39,666 bases of DNA. Source: SZUA-584 sp964441275 (lineage in GTDB: Bacteria > Bacillota > Clostridia > Christensenellales > SZUA-584). Below, piece after piece: positions 8,096 through 16,303 of this stretch. Both the position numbers and the translations under genes were made by a program. The notes beneath the pieces are model-generated. The model ran no database searches and was not told the DNA's origin. It was given only the letters and a program-made list of their open reading frames with translations. Positions within the stretch are counted from its first letter, which is position 1. Each line of letters starts with the position of its first letter. The stretch covers positions 1 through 39,666 of the forward strand of contig CAYTUG010000020.1 in NCBI GenBank assembly GCA_964441275.1, given 5' to 3'.

Positions 8096-9367
8096 ATGAA
8101 GCAGGTAAACGTTGCAATTTTAGGGATGGGCACTATTGGCTCGGGTGTATACAAAACCATAGCCGCGCAAAAAAACAGGATTGAGCATAAAGAGGGAGTA
8201 TCGGTAAGAGTAAAAAAGGTTCTTTCCCTCGAATATTCTATTGATATTCCCTTAAAGCTTCGGGCTGGTGATTTTTATCAAGATATAATCGCGGATAAAA
8301 GCATTGATACGGTTGTAGAGCTTATAGGAGGGGTTAAGCCCGCGCGCGAGTTTGTGCTTGCCGCGCTTAACGCCGGCAAAACCGTAGTTACGGCCAATAA
8401 GGAGCTGCTTGCCCGGCATTGGCCCGAATTAAACGCGGCGGCGCAGAAAAGCGGCGCGGGGCTTTATTTTGAAGCGAGCGTGGGCGGCGGAATACCGTTG
8501 CTGCGTACCATTTGGGATAGCCTTCAGGCAAACGAAATAACATCGGTGATGGGGATAATAAACGGGACCACAAACTATATACTCACCAAGATGGAGCAAG
8601 ATAAAGCCGATTTTGCGGACGTGCTTAAAGAAGCGCAAAAGCTCGGGATGGCGGAGGCAGACCCCAAAAATGATATTGAAGGGCTTGACGCTGTTTACAA
8701 ACTTTCTATAATGTCATCAATGGCATTTCACGCAAGGGTGCCGATAGAGCATATTTACTGCGAAGGGATAACAAATGTTTCTTTAGAGGATATAGAATAC
8801 GGAAACGAACTTGGATATACTGTAAAGCTGCTTGCAATAGGTAAAAAATGCGGCAACGTTATAGAAGTTCGGGTGCATCCCACTATGATACCTAAAACGC
8901 ACCCTCTCGCATCGGTGCGCGGTGCGTTCAATGCAGTGTTTATTCATGGAGATACGGTGGATGATATTATGCTGTACGGGCGGGGCGCGGGCGATATGCC
9001 CACTTCCAGCGCTGTGGTGTCGGACATAATTTATGCGGCGGACAGGGACTCTCACCGCTACACCACTTTCTACAATGGCGAGAAAATATCGGATGAGATT
9101 GTTTTCGAGAACAACTGGGAATGCGAATTTTACATCAGGATAATTGCGCAGGATTCGCCCGGGGTGTTGGCAAAAATTGCAGGGGTGTTTGGCAAACAAG
9201 GGGTAAGCATAGCGTCCGTGCGCCAGCAGGGGAAAAGCGAGCAGAGCGTTCCGCTTATATTTGTTACCCACAAGGCAAAGGAGATTTCCGTAAAGCGCGC
9301 AATAGAAGAAATAGGCAACATATCCGAGGTTTTGAGCATAGCGAGCACAATTAGGGTTGAAAAGTAA
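8096..9367 (+). CDS. hom: Homoserine dehydrogenase
   Basis: This 423-residue NAD(P)H-dependent enzyme converts aspartate semialdehyde to homoserine, on the route to threonine and methionine. The Rossmann motif GMGTIGSGVY is at about 10-19. TANKELLARHW and FEASVGGGIPLLR precede the catalytic MGIINGTTNYILTKM, and the substrate-site stretch EADPKNDIEG follows. A C-terminal ACT domain begins near IIAQDSPGVLAKIAGVF, which suggests allosteric inhibition by threonine as in relatives. It starts 14 bases after coaX behind AAGTGGAG, and a cupin gene follows 15 bases later. Confidence 0.95.
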   Translation: MKQVNVAILGMGTIGSGVYKTIAAQKNRIEHKEGVSVRVKKVLSLEYSIDIPLKLRAGDFYQDIIADKSIDTVVELIGGVKPAREFVLAALNAGKTVVTANKELLARHWPELNAAAQKSGAGLYFEASVGGGIPLLRTIWDSLQANEITSVMGIINGTTNYILTKMEQDKADFADVLKEAQKLGMAEADPKNDIEGLDAVYKLSIMSSMAFHARVPIEHIYCEGITNVSLEDIEYGNELGYTVKLLAIGKKCGNVIEVRVHPTMIPKTHPLASVRGAFNAVFIHGDTVDDIMLYGRGAGDMPTSSAVVSDIIYAADRDSHRYTTFYNGEKISDEIVFENNWECEFYIRIIAQDSPGVLAKIAGVFGKQGVSIASVRQQGKSEQSVPLIFVTHKAKEISVKRAIEEIGNISEVLSIASTIRVEK

Positions 9368-9382
9368 GAGGGGAGAGCAGAT

Positions 9383-9730
9383 ATGGTTATCAAGCCTGAG
9401 CAAATGGTAACAGAACAAAGAGAAAACATGCGGGACGGGCAGGGCATTGTTAGCCTTCTTGGATTGGTGCCTCAAGAATATATGCCGCAAAAATGCCGGC
9501 TGTTTTCGTTGATTACATTAATGAAGGGGTGCAGTGTCGGCGTTCATGCGCATGAGGGCGAAACCGAAATTTATTACGTTCTTGAAGGGCAAGGGGTGCT
9601 CAACGATAACGGAACCATTACGGATTTTAACGAAGGCGAAAGCAGTATATGCGCGAGCGGAGAGCATCATGCGGTTACAAACATTAAAGACGCTCCTTTA
9701 AAGCTATTAGCGGTTATTATACGCGATTAA
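9383..9730 (+). CDS. Small cupin-domain protein
   Basis: This 115-residue single-domain cupin carries motif 1 as GVHAHEGETEIYYVLEGQG and motif 2 as GEHHAVTNI, giving the His/His/Glu/His set that binds a divalent metal. Small cupins of this kind are common in Clostridia and their substrates are mostly unknown. The gene is the last of the panT-coaX-hom run (15-base gap, AGGGGAG SD). A weak inverted repeat (TTAACGG/CCGTTAA, 9727-9753) overlaps its end but lacks a T run on this strand. Confidence 0.85.
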   Translation: MVIKPEQMVTEQRENMRDGQGIVSLLGLVPQEYMPQKCRLFSLITLMKGCSVGVHAHEGETEIYYVLEGQGVLNDNGTITDFNEGESSICASGEHHAVTNIKDAPLKLLAVIIRD

Positions 9731-9886
9731 CGGTAAAACATGTTATCCGTTAAAAAATCATTCACACTTATACAGTTATTTTAAAAAATGCCTAAGCGGT
9801 TTGAGAGCCGAAAGGGCAGCTTCTAAAAACATTGCATAGATAATAAAACGGTTCTCGTTTTTTATGTGGCATAGGCGTATTTTGTG

Positions 9887-9895
9887 TGCTATAAT
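9887..9895 (+). promoter_or_regulatory. Extended -10 of the tRNA-Gly promoter
   Basis: TGCTATAAT is an extended -10 element that would start transcription about 10 bases before the tRNA. No good -35 is visible at 17 bases upstream (TGGCAT). Confidence 0.6.
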
Positions 9896-9910
9896 TTATC
9901 TGCAATTTGT

Positions 9911-9984
9911 GCGGGTGTAGCTCAATGGCAGAGCTCCAGCTTCCCAAGCTGGCCACGTGGGTTCGATTCCCATCACCCGCTCCA
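9911..9984 (+). tRNA. tRNA-Gly (anticodon CCC)
   Basis: A full cloverleaf can be drawn. The acceptor is GCGGGTG with CACCCGC; the D arm is GCTC...GAGC. The anticodon stem CCAGC/GCTGG holds the loop TTCCCAA, so the anticodon is CCC and it reads GGG. The T arm GTGGG-TTCGATT-CCCAT, discriminator T and encoded CCA at 9982-9984 follow. It stands alone between the cupin and metallo-hydrolase genes. Confidence 0.96.
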
Positions 9985-10274
9985 ATTGGTTTTTACAATT
10001 GGGCAGCGTGTATTGTTTTGCGGCTCTTCATTCAATTTTATAATTCTTTATGATTGCATAATAATTAACGGGTTTAAGAGCGCATAAGCAACCGAGCAGA
10101 GATATACAGGCAAAAACGGGGTCCGGGGTTTAAACTAATACTGCTTAATCGGATTGCGCAGATTATTGCGACTTTACAATTAAACAGTACGTTATATAAG
10201 GAGGAGTACCGTCTAATAGCACATCATATTTAATTTTCTATTTGTAAGTTATAAAGGGCGGCTGCCGCAAAGAG
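9985..10274. other. Intergenic region without a recognised gene
   Basis: The tRNA CCA end forms part of an inverted repeat (CCAATTG...CAATTGG, about 9982-10002) without a clear T tail. At about 10200 there is a good AGGAGGAG that is followed by no plausible frame. GCGGC-TG-CCGC sits just before the start of the next gene. No RNA family was recognised. Confidence 0.5.
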
Positions 10275-11108
10275 ATGAGAGTATACACTTTGATTGAAAA
10301 CACAAAACAAGCCAATTCGGGTTTTATATCTGAACATGGTTTGAGTTTGTTTTTTGTGCATAACGGAAAGCGTATCTTGTTTGACACCGGGGCATCGGAC
10401 GCGTTTATATATAACGCAACACTTTTAGGAATCGATTTACTCAAAGTTGACATCTGTGTGATTTCTCATATTCACAAAGATCATACAGGCGGGCTTGAAA
10501 GCTTTTTTGATATTAACAGTAAAGCAAAAGTGTACATGAAAGAAGCTGTTAAAGCAGAATATTATTCAAAGTATGCCGACAAATACAAAAGAACAGGAAT
10601 TGATTCTAAACTTCTTGAAAAATATAAAGACAGGATTGTTCTGTTTAACGGTGATATGAATGTGGCGGATGGGGTTTTAGCTTTAAGCGTTGAGAAATAC
10701 CATAAGCTGCCCAACTACGCTTCAAACATGTTTATGAAAAAGCAAGGTAAGTTAGTAAAAGACGCTTTAGAGCATGAGCTGTTTCTTGCTGTGCAACATA
10801 ACGGCGGCGCTGTTGTGCTTACAGGATGTTCGCACAGCGGTATTCTGAATATTTTAATGACGGCAGAAGCAAGGTTTGGGCAAATACTTGGTGTGGCGGG
10901 CGGTTTTCATCTCGGCCGGTATTCAAAAACCGCGCGAAAACCGAAGCAAGAGCCGGGTTCGCAAGTTTCGGCCATAGCCAAATTTATAACGGAAAGAAAC
11001 ATAAAAAAAGTATATACAGGGCATTGCACAGGCGATAAGCCGCTTGAAAAATTAGCTGTGCTTGCTCGTGTTAAACGAATGCGCACAGGAGATATATTGG
11101 AGTTTTAA
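10275..11108 (+). CDS. Metallo-beta-lactamase-fold hydrolase (COG1237-like)
   Basis: This 277-residue protein carries the binuclear-metal motif HIHKDH at 65-70, an acidic FDTGAS strand near 37-42, and later TGCSHSGI, GGFHLG and YTGHCTG, which complete the ligand set. This pattern matches the MBL subgroup annotated as dihydropteridine-type synthase relatives, whose real substrates are mostly unknown. The start has only a weak SD. It abuts the next gene with no gap (TAA then ATG), so the two are translationally coupled. Confidence 0.85.
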   Translation: MRVYTLIENTKQANSGFISEHGLSLFFVHNGKRILFDTGASDAFIYNATLLGIDLLKVDICVISHIHKDHTGGLESFFDINSKAKVYMKEAVKAEYYSKYADKYKRTGIDSKLLEKYKDRIVLFNGDMNVADGVLALSVEKYHKLPNYASNMFMKKQGKLVKDALEHELFLAVQHNGGAVVLTGCSHSGILNILMTAEARFGQILGVAGGFHLGRYSKTARKPKQEPGSQVSAIAKFITERNIKKVYTGHCTGDKPLEKLAVLARVKRMRTGDILEF

Positions 11109-11354
11109 ATGCAAAATAAAATAGAATCGGTTGTGGGGGAGATGTCATTTAAACGCAGGCGGCCGGTTTCACGCGACCAAAAAAATGCGTTTGATGAATT
11201 GCGGCGCGGCATAGACGATATCAGGAAGGATTTAAACCGTTTACATCTTTTATTGTGGTATGCATCGTGGCATAAAGACTATGGTTCGCTTTTTTGTGTG
11301 CGCGAATGCGCCGGTGAAATTGCAAAAAGGCTTGATGCTCTAAGCAAACATTAA
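11109..11354 (+). CDS. Small protein of unknown function
   Basis: This 81-residue charged protein has a predicted helical middle (FDELRRGIDDIRKDLNRLHL) and an aromatic LLWYASWHKDYGSLF stretch, with two cysteines. I recognise no family. Its ATG directly follows the stop of the MBL-fold gene, and a strong terminator lies just downstream, so it is probably a real second gene of that operon rather than chance coding. No signal peptide or membrane segment is evident. Confidence 0.6.
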   Translation: MQNKIESVVGEMSFKRRRPVSRDQKNAFDELRRGIDDIRKDLNRLHLLLWYASWHKDYGSLFCVRECAGEIAKRLDALSKH

Positions 11355-11370
11355 GCTGTTATTATAAAAC

Positions 11371-11398
11371 AAAAAAAGACCTTTCGGCCTTTTTTTTG
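11371..11398. terminator. Bidirectional intrinsic terminator
   Basis: An A-rich arm (AAAAAAAG) and T-rich arm (CTTTTTTTT) flank a short GACC-TTTC-GGCC core. It lies between the convergent small unknown gene and the ferredoxin gene and gives a U tract in both directions. Confidence 0.85.
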
Positions 11399-11405
11399 TG
11401 TTTTG

Positions 11406-11576
11406 TTAATCTTTTATGATTGCATCGCTAGGGCATACGTCTACACATGCTCCGCATTCGGTGCAAAGCTGCGCATCAATAACGTATTTGTCGTCGCCCT
11501 CAGATATTGCCTCTACAGGGCATTCGCCTTCGCAAGCACCGCAGGAAATGCAATCATCAGTAATTTTATAAGCCAT
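11406..11576 (-). CDS. 2[4Fe-4S] ferredoxin
   Basis: This 56-residue clostridial-type ferredoxin has two CxxCxxCxxxCP cluster motifs: Cys 9, 12, 15, 19 and Cys 38, 41, 44, 48. It carries electrons at low potential between cytoplasmic oxidoreductases. I place the start at 11576 behind GGAGGGAG; a longer reading to 11609 has no support. It has its own promoter (11612-11640) and a shared terminator, so it is a monocistronic gene. Confidence 0.95.
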   Translation of the reverse strand: MAYKITDDCISCGACEGECPVEAISEGDDKYVIDAQLCTECGACVDVCPSDAIIKD

Positions 11577-11611
11577 AAGTTGCTCCCTCCATTGACTAAA
11601 TACACTCACTT

Positions 11612-11640
11612 ATTCTAATCACATATGGCGGAAAAAGCAA
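11612..11640 (-). promoter_or_regulatory. Promoter of the ferredoxin gene
   Basis: On the minus strand, TTGCTT (11640-11635), 17 bases, then TAGAAT (11617-11612). It gives a leader of about 30 bases to the ATG at 11576. Confidence 0.65.
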
Positions 11641-11683
11641 GTGGTGATTGATAAAATGATTTGGTTTTGCAAATTCAATTGCG

Positions 11684-12568
11684 CTATTCGTCTAAAAGGG
11701 ATTTAATTTCATCGTTTAGCAGCACCTCGCCGTTGTCGTGGTTGTTACACTTAGCATGCGCCGTAAGCCGTATATCTTTTAGTTTGTATGTCCGGATATC
11801 TACCGTTTCGTCGGGAAGGGTCAATTTAACGCGCACTGTTTCAGTTACCGCGTTATTTTCAAGCACTATTCCTTCTCCATCGGGCGATACCACAGCACTG
11901 CCTACATTGGGCATTCGAAGACGCGTTTGGGAATAGTGTTCCTGCTCGTAATTTAGGCAGCACATAAGCCGCCCGCAAAGTCCGCTTATTTTGGTCGGGG
12001 ATAAAGACAGGTTCTGTTCTTTTGCCATTTTAATAGACACGGGCGAAAAATCTCCAAGGAAAAGAGAGCAGCAGCATGGGCGGCCGCAGGGCCCGAGCCC
12101 GCCAATCATCTTGACTTCGTCGCGCACCCCTATTTGACGAAGTTCAATTCGGGTTTTGAAAACGGCTGCCAAATCTTTTACAAGATCTCTAAAATCGACA
12201 CGCCCGTCGGCGGTAAAATAGAATATTATTTTAGAGTTATCAAACGCATATTCAACATCGACAAGTTTCATGTCAAGCGAATGCTTTTCCGCTTTTTTTT
12301 GGCATATGTCCAACGCTTCGATTTCTTTTTGTTTGTCCTCTTCTAACTTCTTATGGTCTTTAGAATTAGCTTTGCGTATTACCATTTTTAACGGCGAGAC
12401 AATCTCGTTATCTTCAACATTTTTGTTGGCAATAACTACTTCGCCGTACTCCACGCCTTTTGATGTTTCAACTATTGCGTATTCGCCTTCGCAAAAATTT
12501 ATTTTTCCGGGTGAAAAATAGTATACTTTGCCCACCCGTTTAAATCGTACTCCTATTACTTTGTGCAT
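11684..12568 (-). CDS. yaaT: PSP1-domain protein YaaT/RicT
   Basis: This 294-residue cytoplasmic protein has the PSP1 C-terminal domain. The conserved cysteine cluster GGLGPCGRPCCCSLFL is followed by GLCGRLMCCLNYE. In Bacillus subtilis RicT (YaaT) forms the Y complex with RicA and RicF, binds iron-sulfur clusters and helps RNase Y mature mRNAs; it also affects sporulation and biofilm control. It overlaps holB by 13 bases, the same neighbour as in B. subtilis. No ricA or ricF is in the window. Confidence 0.92.
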   Translation of the reverse strand: MHKVIGVRFKRVGKVYYFSPGKINFCEGEYAIVETSKGVEYGEVVIANKNVEDNEIVSPLKMVIRKANSKDHKKLEEDKQKEIEALDICQKKAEKHSLDMKLVDVEYAFDNSKIIFYFTADGRVDFRDLVKDLAAVFKTRIELRQIGVRDEVKMIGGLGPCGRPCCCSLFLGDFSPVSIKMAKEQNLSLSPTKISGLCGRLMCCLNYEQEHYSQTRLRMPNVGSAVVSPDGEGIVLENNAVTETVRVKLTLPDETVDIRTYKLKDIRLTAHAKCNNHDNGEVLLNDEIKSLLDE

Positions 12569-13500
12569 CTGTGTTTATCCTCCAATATACAAAAAAGCAT
12601 CCTTTCAACAGTCAACCGGAAGTGGACCGCATATGTTAGCCGTTGTCCCGTTTCCAATATGGTATTAATCATATTACGTATTGCGCGGCTTGTAAAGATA
12701 AGCGAAGCCTGTTCTATATCAAAAAATTTATCACAATTAATAATTATATTTTGCTCGGACAACTTGTTGTAAACTCTTATGTCACGCAAATACGAAAGCA
12801 TTACGCATAGCAAAAAGTTGATATTTTCCTTATTGGTTTCAAGATGGTCTGCAAAATAGTTTACTGCCATGCTTTTTTGCATTAACAGCTGATGAAACAG
12901 CAAAAGCGTTTGGTCGCGCAAAGCAAGCAGTTTTTTGTCATTATATATTCGAATTGCTTCGTCAGAATACCCGCCTGAAAGATAAGCCAATATAGTTGCT
13001 GTTTTTATGTCGCAATTTAATAACTTTGAAATTGTATCGGGGGTGCTGTCGGCAGATATGGGTATTACGGCGCAGCGCGAAACTATTGTGGGCGGCATTT
13101 TGCAGGTTGAATGCGCGGTAAGAACAAACACAACGCCTGACGGCGGCTCTTCCAGTTCTTTTAAAAGGCTGTTGGCCGCCTGGGTTGTCATGTTATTGGC
13201 GCTATCTATTAGTATAACTTTGTTGCTTGATTCGTACGCTTTTTCGGCAACAAAAGAACGCGCTTGGCGTATTTCGTCAACCTTTGGGGCGCAAAGCCTT
13301 AGTATATCAATGTGCCCGCTTTTAACTTTTTGGCAATCGCTGCATTTGCCGCATGCATTATTTTTACAAAACAGATGCAGCAGAAATTTATCGGCAAGGC
13401 GCGCCGCAACGTCAATTTGGCTGCAAGTTATAAGATAAGCGTTAAGCACTTTTTTAGTTTGAGCGGCGGCAAGAAAATGCTGCTCAGCTTGCCTGCTCAT
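12556..13500 (-). CDS. holB: DNA polymerase III delta' subunit
   Basis: This 314-residue clamp-loader subunit has the zinc module CKNNACGKCSDCQ near 45-57 and the SLLKELEEPPSGVVFVLTAHS region with the SRC motif (PPTIVSRCAVIPI). The nucleotide-binding loop is degenerate, as usual for delta'. With DnaX and delta it loads the beta clamp. It overlaps tmk by four bases (ATGA) and yaaT by 13, consistent with translational coupling. The B. subtilis genes yaaQ and yaaR, which lie between tmk and holB there, are absent. Confidence 0.9.
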   Translation of the reverse strand: MSRQAEQHFLAAAQTKKVLNAYLITCSQIDVAARLADKFLLHLFCKNNACGKCSDCQKVKSGHIDILRLCAPKVDEIRQARSFVAEKAYESSNKVILIDSANNMTTQAANSLLKELEEPPSGVVFVLTAHSTCKMPPTIVSRCAVIPISADSTPDTISKLLNCDIKTATILAYLSGGYSDEAIRIYNDKKLLALRDQTLLLFHQLLMQKSMAVNYFADHLETNKENINFLLCVMLSYLRDIRVYNKLSEQNIIINCDKFFDIEQASLIFTSRAIRNMINTILETGQRLTYAVHFRLTVERMLFCILEDKHRCTK

Positions 13501-14126
13501 AAAATACCCTCTTTTAAAAATATAGGAATCAGCTGTTGCTTAACCAGCTTGTGAGTTTGATATTTATCCCCCTTGGCGTCAATTGTTATAACCTTGTCCC
13601 ATTTGGACATTTCGGTAAAACCATCGTAAACACGTTTGTGAAATGAGAGGCTTTCGGTTTCCAACCTGTCGTGCTGTTTAAACTTATTCATGCGCTTGAA
13701 CGCATTTTCCGGGTCTATGTTGATAAATACTGTTATATCGGGCATGCAGTTGCTTAGGGCTTGCGCATTTATGCGGCGCACAAGGCCGACTCCCAATTCT
13801 CGTCCAAATCCCTGGTACGCGTAAGAGGAATGAATGAAACGATCGCACAGAACGACTTTGCCGCAAGACAAAGCGGGGCGGATCACCTTATTTACATGTT
13901 CCGCACGCGCGGCGGCATAGAGAAACGTTTCCGTAATTGCGTCCATCCCGGCGTTTTCCCTGTCTAATAAAATACTGCGTATCTTTTCCGCAACAGGGCT
14001 TCCGCCGGGCTCTCTCGTGCACACCAAGGTCACGTTCTTTTTTTCAAGAAATTGCGCCAACATCTGCATCTGCGTGGTTTTCCCGCTTCCGTCTGCACCT
14101 TCAAAACTAATAAACAGCCCCTTCAT
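13497..14126 (-). CDS. tmk: Thymidylate kinase
   Basis: This 209-residue enzyme phosphorylates dTMP to dTDP. The P-loop EGADGSGKTT is at 9-18, the TREPGGSP loop at 37-44, and the DR motif CDRFIHSSYAYQG at 94-106; a lid region FKQHDRLE follows. Length and motifs are normal. It overlaps both neighbours by four bases and has AGGAG about 10 bases before the ATG. Confidence 0.95.
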   Translation of the reverse strand: MKGLFISFEGADGSGKTTQMQMLAQFLEKKNVTLVCTREPGGSPVAEKIRSILLDRENAGMDAITETFLYAAARAEHVNKVIRPALSCGKVVLCDRFIHSSYAYQGFGRELGVGLVRRINAQALSNCMPDITVFINIDPENAFKRMNKFKQHDRLETESLSFHKRVYDGFTEMSKWDKVITIDAKGDKYQTHKLVKQQLIPIFLKEGIL

Positions 14127-14809
14127 TGGTCTAAAACTCCTGCCAAATTTGATATATCGCCAACCGTATCAAGCAGATAATCACAACCGGCGTCAACAAG
14201 CTCTTGCCGGCTGCCATATCCGTAAAGCGCGCCGGCGGTATCAACGCCTATTGCTTTGCCGCCTATTATATCATAGTGCCGATCGCCTATCATTATTGCG
14301 CTGGCCGGCAATCCTCCCAACTGTTCAACCGCATTTTGTAAAACCTGGGTTTTGTCATATATCCCTTTATCATGCTGCCCGCCGAATGTGGCTTCAAAAT
14401 AGTCAAGCAATTGATATTTTTCAAGCGCCGGGTAGATCATGTGCTCTCTTTTGCTAGTAGCTATAAAGAGGCGGATACCCGATTTATAGACGGTTTTTAT
14501 CATTTCTTGTACTCCGGGATAAAGACGGCTCTCATATTCGCCTTTGCCTATATAATACTCTTTGAAGAAGTCATAAGCTTTTGTTGTCTGCTGCTCGTCC
14601 ATTGCGTATGCATCTTTTAAGTGGTGCTTTATTGGAGGGCCAATAAATGCGCGCAGCCGCTTTTCATCGTCTTCTTGCATTCCCAAGCGTTCGAACATAT
14701 AATTTAACGCATTAAAAATGCCTTCCCCCGATTCCAATAAAGTGCCGTCAAGATCAAAAAAAATTGATTTGTACTGAATATTTTGCTGGTTGTTAAGCCT
14801 TGTTATCAT
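14123..14809 (-). CDS. HAD-superfamily phosphatase (Gph/PpaX-like)
   Basis: This 228-residue hydrolase has HAD motif I FFDLDGTL (nucleophile Asp 19, acid/base Asp 21), motif II ATSKRE, and motif III/IV in IMIGDRHYDIIGGKAIGVDTAG. A helical cap lies between motifs I and II, placing it in the phosphoglycolate phosphatase-like group. The substrate is unknown. Its place just before tmk, with four-base overlaps, suggests a small phosphate-ester or nucleotide housekeeping role, but that is inference. Confidence 0.88.
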   Translation of the reverse strand: MITRLNNQQNIQYKSIFFDLDGTLLESGEGIFNALNYMFERLGMQEDDEKRLRAFIGPPIKHHLKDAYAMDEQQTTKAYDFFKEYYIGKGEYESRLYPGVQEMIKTVYKSGIRLFIATSKREHMIYPALEKYQLLDYFEATFGGQHDKGIYDKTQVLQNAVEQLGGLPASAIMIGDRHYDIIGGKAIGVDTAGALYGYGSRQELVDAGCDYLLDTVGDISNLAGVLDQ

Positions 14810-16197
14810 TGTTTCTCCTCGAATACAAATATATTGTTGTCCTTTATGCCGAACAAATCAAAACCCTGCCGCCGCGCTTCTATCAAATACCCCGCTATTT
14901 CGACAGTAATCCGCTGGCCGCGCAAAACAACAGCTTCGGCAGGAGGGTACACGCCGGCGCTCAAAGCGGCTGTGCGCCCAGGAGATTGCTCGATATTTAT
15001 GCTTTCGACATTATATAATTGGCAATGGTTTTGTGCAAATTTTGCGGCAGCGGGCATACTGTACGGCGAAAAATATATATTTTTGTTGCGGACTTTGGTA
15101 ATTTTGGTTAGCGCTTTGTAAAGCACATCAAACTGTAACGAAGTATTTCCGGCTGAAAGCATCAGCAAAAGGTTCTTTGCGTCCGCCGCTTCAACATATA
15201 TTCCTTGGCTGTCCAAGCTTGATTTTATTGCAAGACCCGTATGGCCTGTTTTGCTTACGTCGATAATAATTTTAAGAGGGTCGCTGCTTACTGCGCCGGG
15301 AAGATTAATATCGGGGCATGAAAAACCGGGCAAAGCATTCAGCCTGTCTGAAAACTTTTCCGCCAAGCCGATCACACGGCAGATTTCATTTTCGCCTTGC
15401 TCACGCATATAAGCGTGCGCATAATCGAGCGAGGCAAGCAATACGTACGATGGACTGGTAGTTTGGACATCGAGCAGAGCATTCAAAGCTTTATTTTTAT
15501 CCACTAAAGAGTTTTTGCCGACGCACAGACAGGCGCACTGGCCCATTGCGGGCAGCGTTTTGTGGGCGCTTTCCGTCCAGATATCGATTCCCGCATTGGA
15601 AGGGGCAACCGGAAGCAGCCCGGAATAAACAAAATGCGCCGCATGCGCCGCATCCGCCAAAACCGGAATTCCCGCATTGTGGGCTATGTTTGCAATACTT
15701 TTTATATCGCAGCAAAAGCCGAAATAATTGGGATAGGTGACAAACACCGCCGCCGCGTTTTTATGCTCTTTTAAAGCGGACTTAATATCGCTTACCTTAA
15801 CTACCGAAGGATAATCGCAGGGGGGAGAATTTAAAAAAACGGGGTTAATGTGATATATATCGATAGCATTAGCAACGCTTTTGTGGATACCGCGCGGGAA
15901 TATCACTTTTTTATCTTTAAACAAAGCTAACATTGCCAATATGCCGGCGGTAGAGCCGCATGTTGTATAATAAGCCGCTTCGGCGCCTATATAATCCGCA
16001 TGCAAAGTTTGCGATTGTTCGATCGCGCCATGGGCATTGTGTAAATTATCCGCGCCTGACAGTTCGGTAATATCGCAGCCGAGCAAACTGCCGCCGAAAA
16101 AACCGGTATCGCATTTGTGCCCGGGCATACAGAAAAAAGCTTTGGCTTTGTCGTTAATTGAAGCTATGGCGTCCATGACAGGTGTTTGCCTTTTCAA
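14806..16197 (-). CDS. Orn/Lys/Arg decarboxylase family PLP enzyme (YaaO/SpeA-like)
   Basis: This fold-type I PLP enzyme of about 463 residues probably decarboxylates arginine, lysine or ornithine for polyamine synthesis. The N-terminal MPGHK motif and ELSGADNLHNAHG are family marks. The PLP-binding lysine is in SAHKTLPAMGQ, about residue 213. I chose the TTG start at 16197 because AACGAGGTGA (nine of ten bases of an ideal SD) lies at correct spacing; a GTG at 16206 overlaps that SD. It heads the five-gene overlapping operon. B. subtilis yaaO lies in the same neighbourhood as tmk, so the association is conserved. Confidence 0.9.
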   Translation of the reverse strand: MKRQTPVMDAIASINDKAKAFFCMPGHKCDTGFFGGSLLGCDITELSGADNLHNAHGAIEQSQTLHADYIGAEAAYYTTCGSTAGILAMLALFKDKKVIFPRGIHKSVANAIDIYHINPVFLNSPPCDYPSVVKVSDIKSALKEHKNAAAVFVTYPNYFGFCCDIKSIANIAHNAGIPVLADAAHAAHFVYSGLLPVAPSNAGIDIWTESAHKTLPAMGQCACLCVGKNSLVDKNKALNALLDVQTTSPSYVLLASLDYAHAYMREQGENEICRVIGLAEKFSDRLNALPGFSCPDINLPGAVSSDPLKIIIDVSKTGHTGLAIKSSLDSQGIYVEAADAKNLLLMLSAGNTSLQFDVLYKALTKITKVRNKNIYFSPYSMPAAAKFAQNHCQLYNVESINIEQSPGRTAALSAGVYPPAEAVVLRGQRITVEIAGYLIEARRQGFDLFGIKDNNIFVFEEKQ

Positions 16198-16231
16198 TAC
16201 GTTCACCTCGTTATAAGTTTAAACGCAGCGG

Positions 16232-16285
16232 CTGATTAATACAACCCTTTTCAATTCAAGCTCAATATGAGATAATATTAATCAG
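16232..16285. promoter_or_regulatory. Divergent promoter region with 10-base inverted repeat
   Basis: CTGATTAATA (16232-16241) and TATTAATCAG (16276-16285) are perfect inverted arms 34 bases apart. The left arm contains the minus-strand -10 (TATTAA, 16241-16236) with TTGAGC at 16265-16260, 18-base spacer. The right arm abuts a plus-strand GATAAT (16271-16276) with TTTTCA 17 bases upstream. One dimeric regulator could therefore cover both start sites. Confidence 0.5.
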
Positions 16286-16303
16286 TCAAAATAGGGGTGG
16301 ATT

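Noticed and set aside
9727..9753. Terminator after the cupin gene
   Set aside because: The TTAACGG/CCGTTAA stem is followed by A rather than T on the plus strand, and T precedes rather than follows it on the minus strand.
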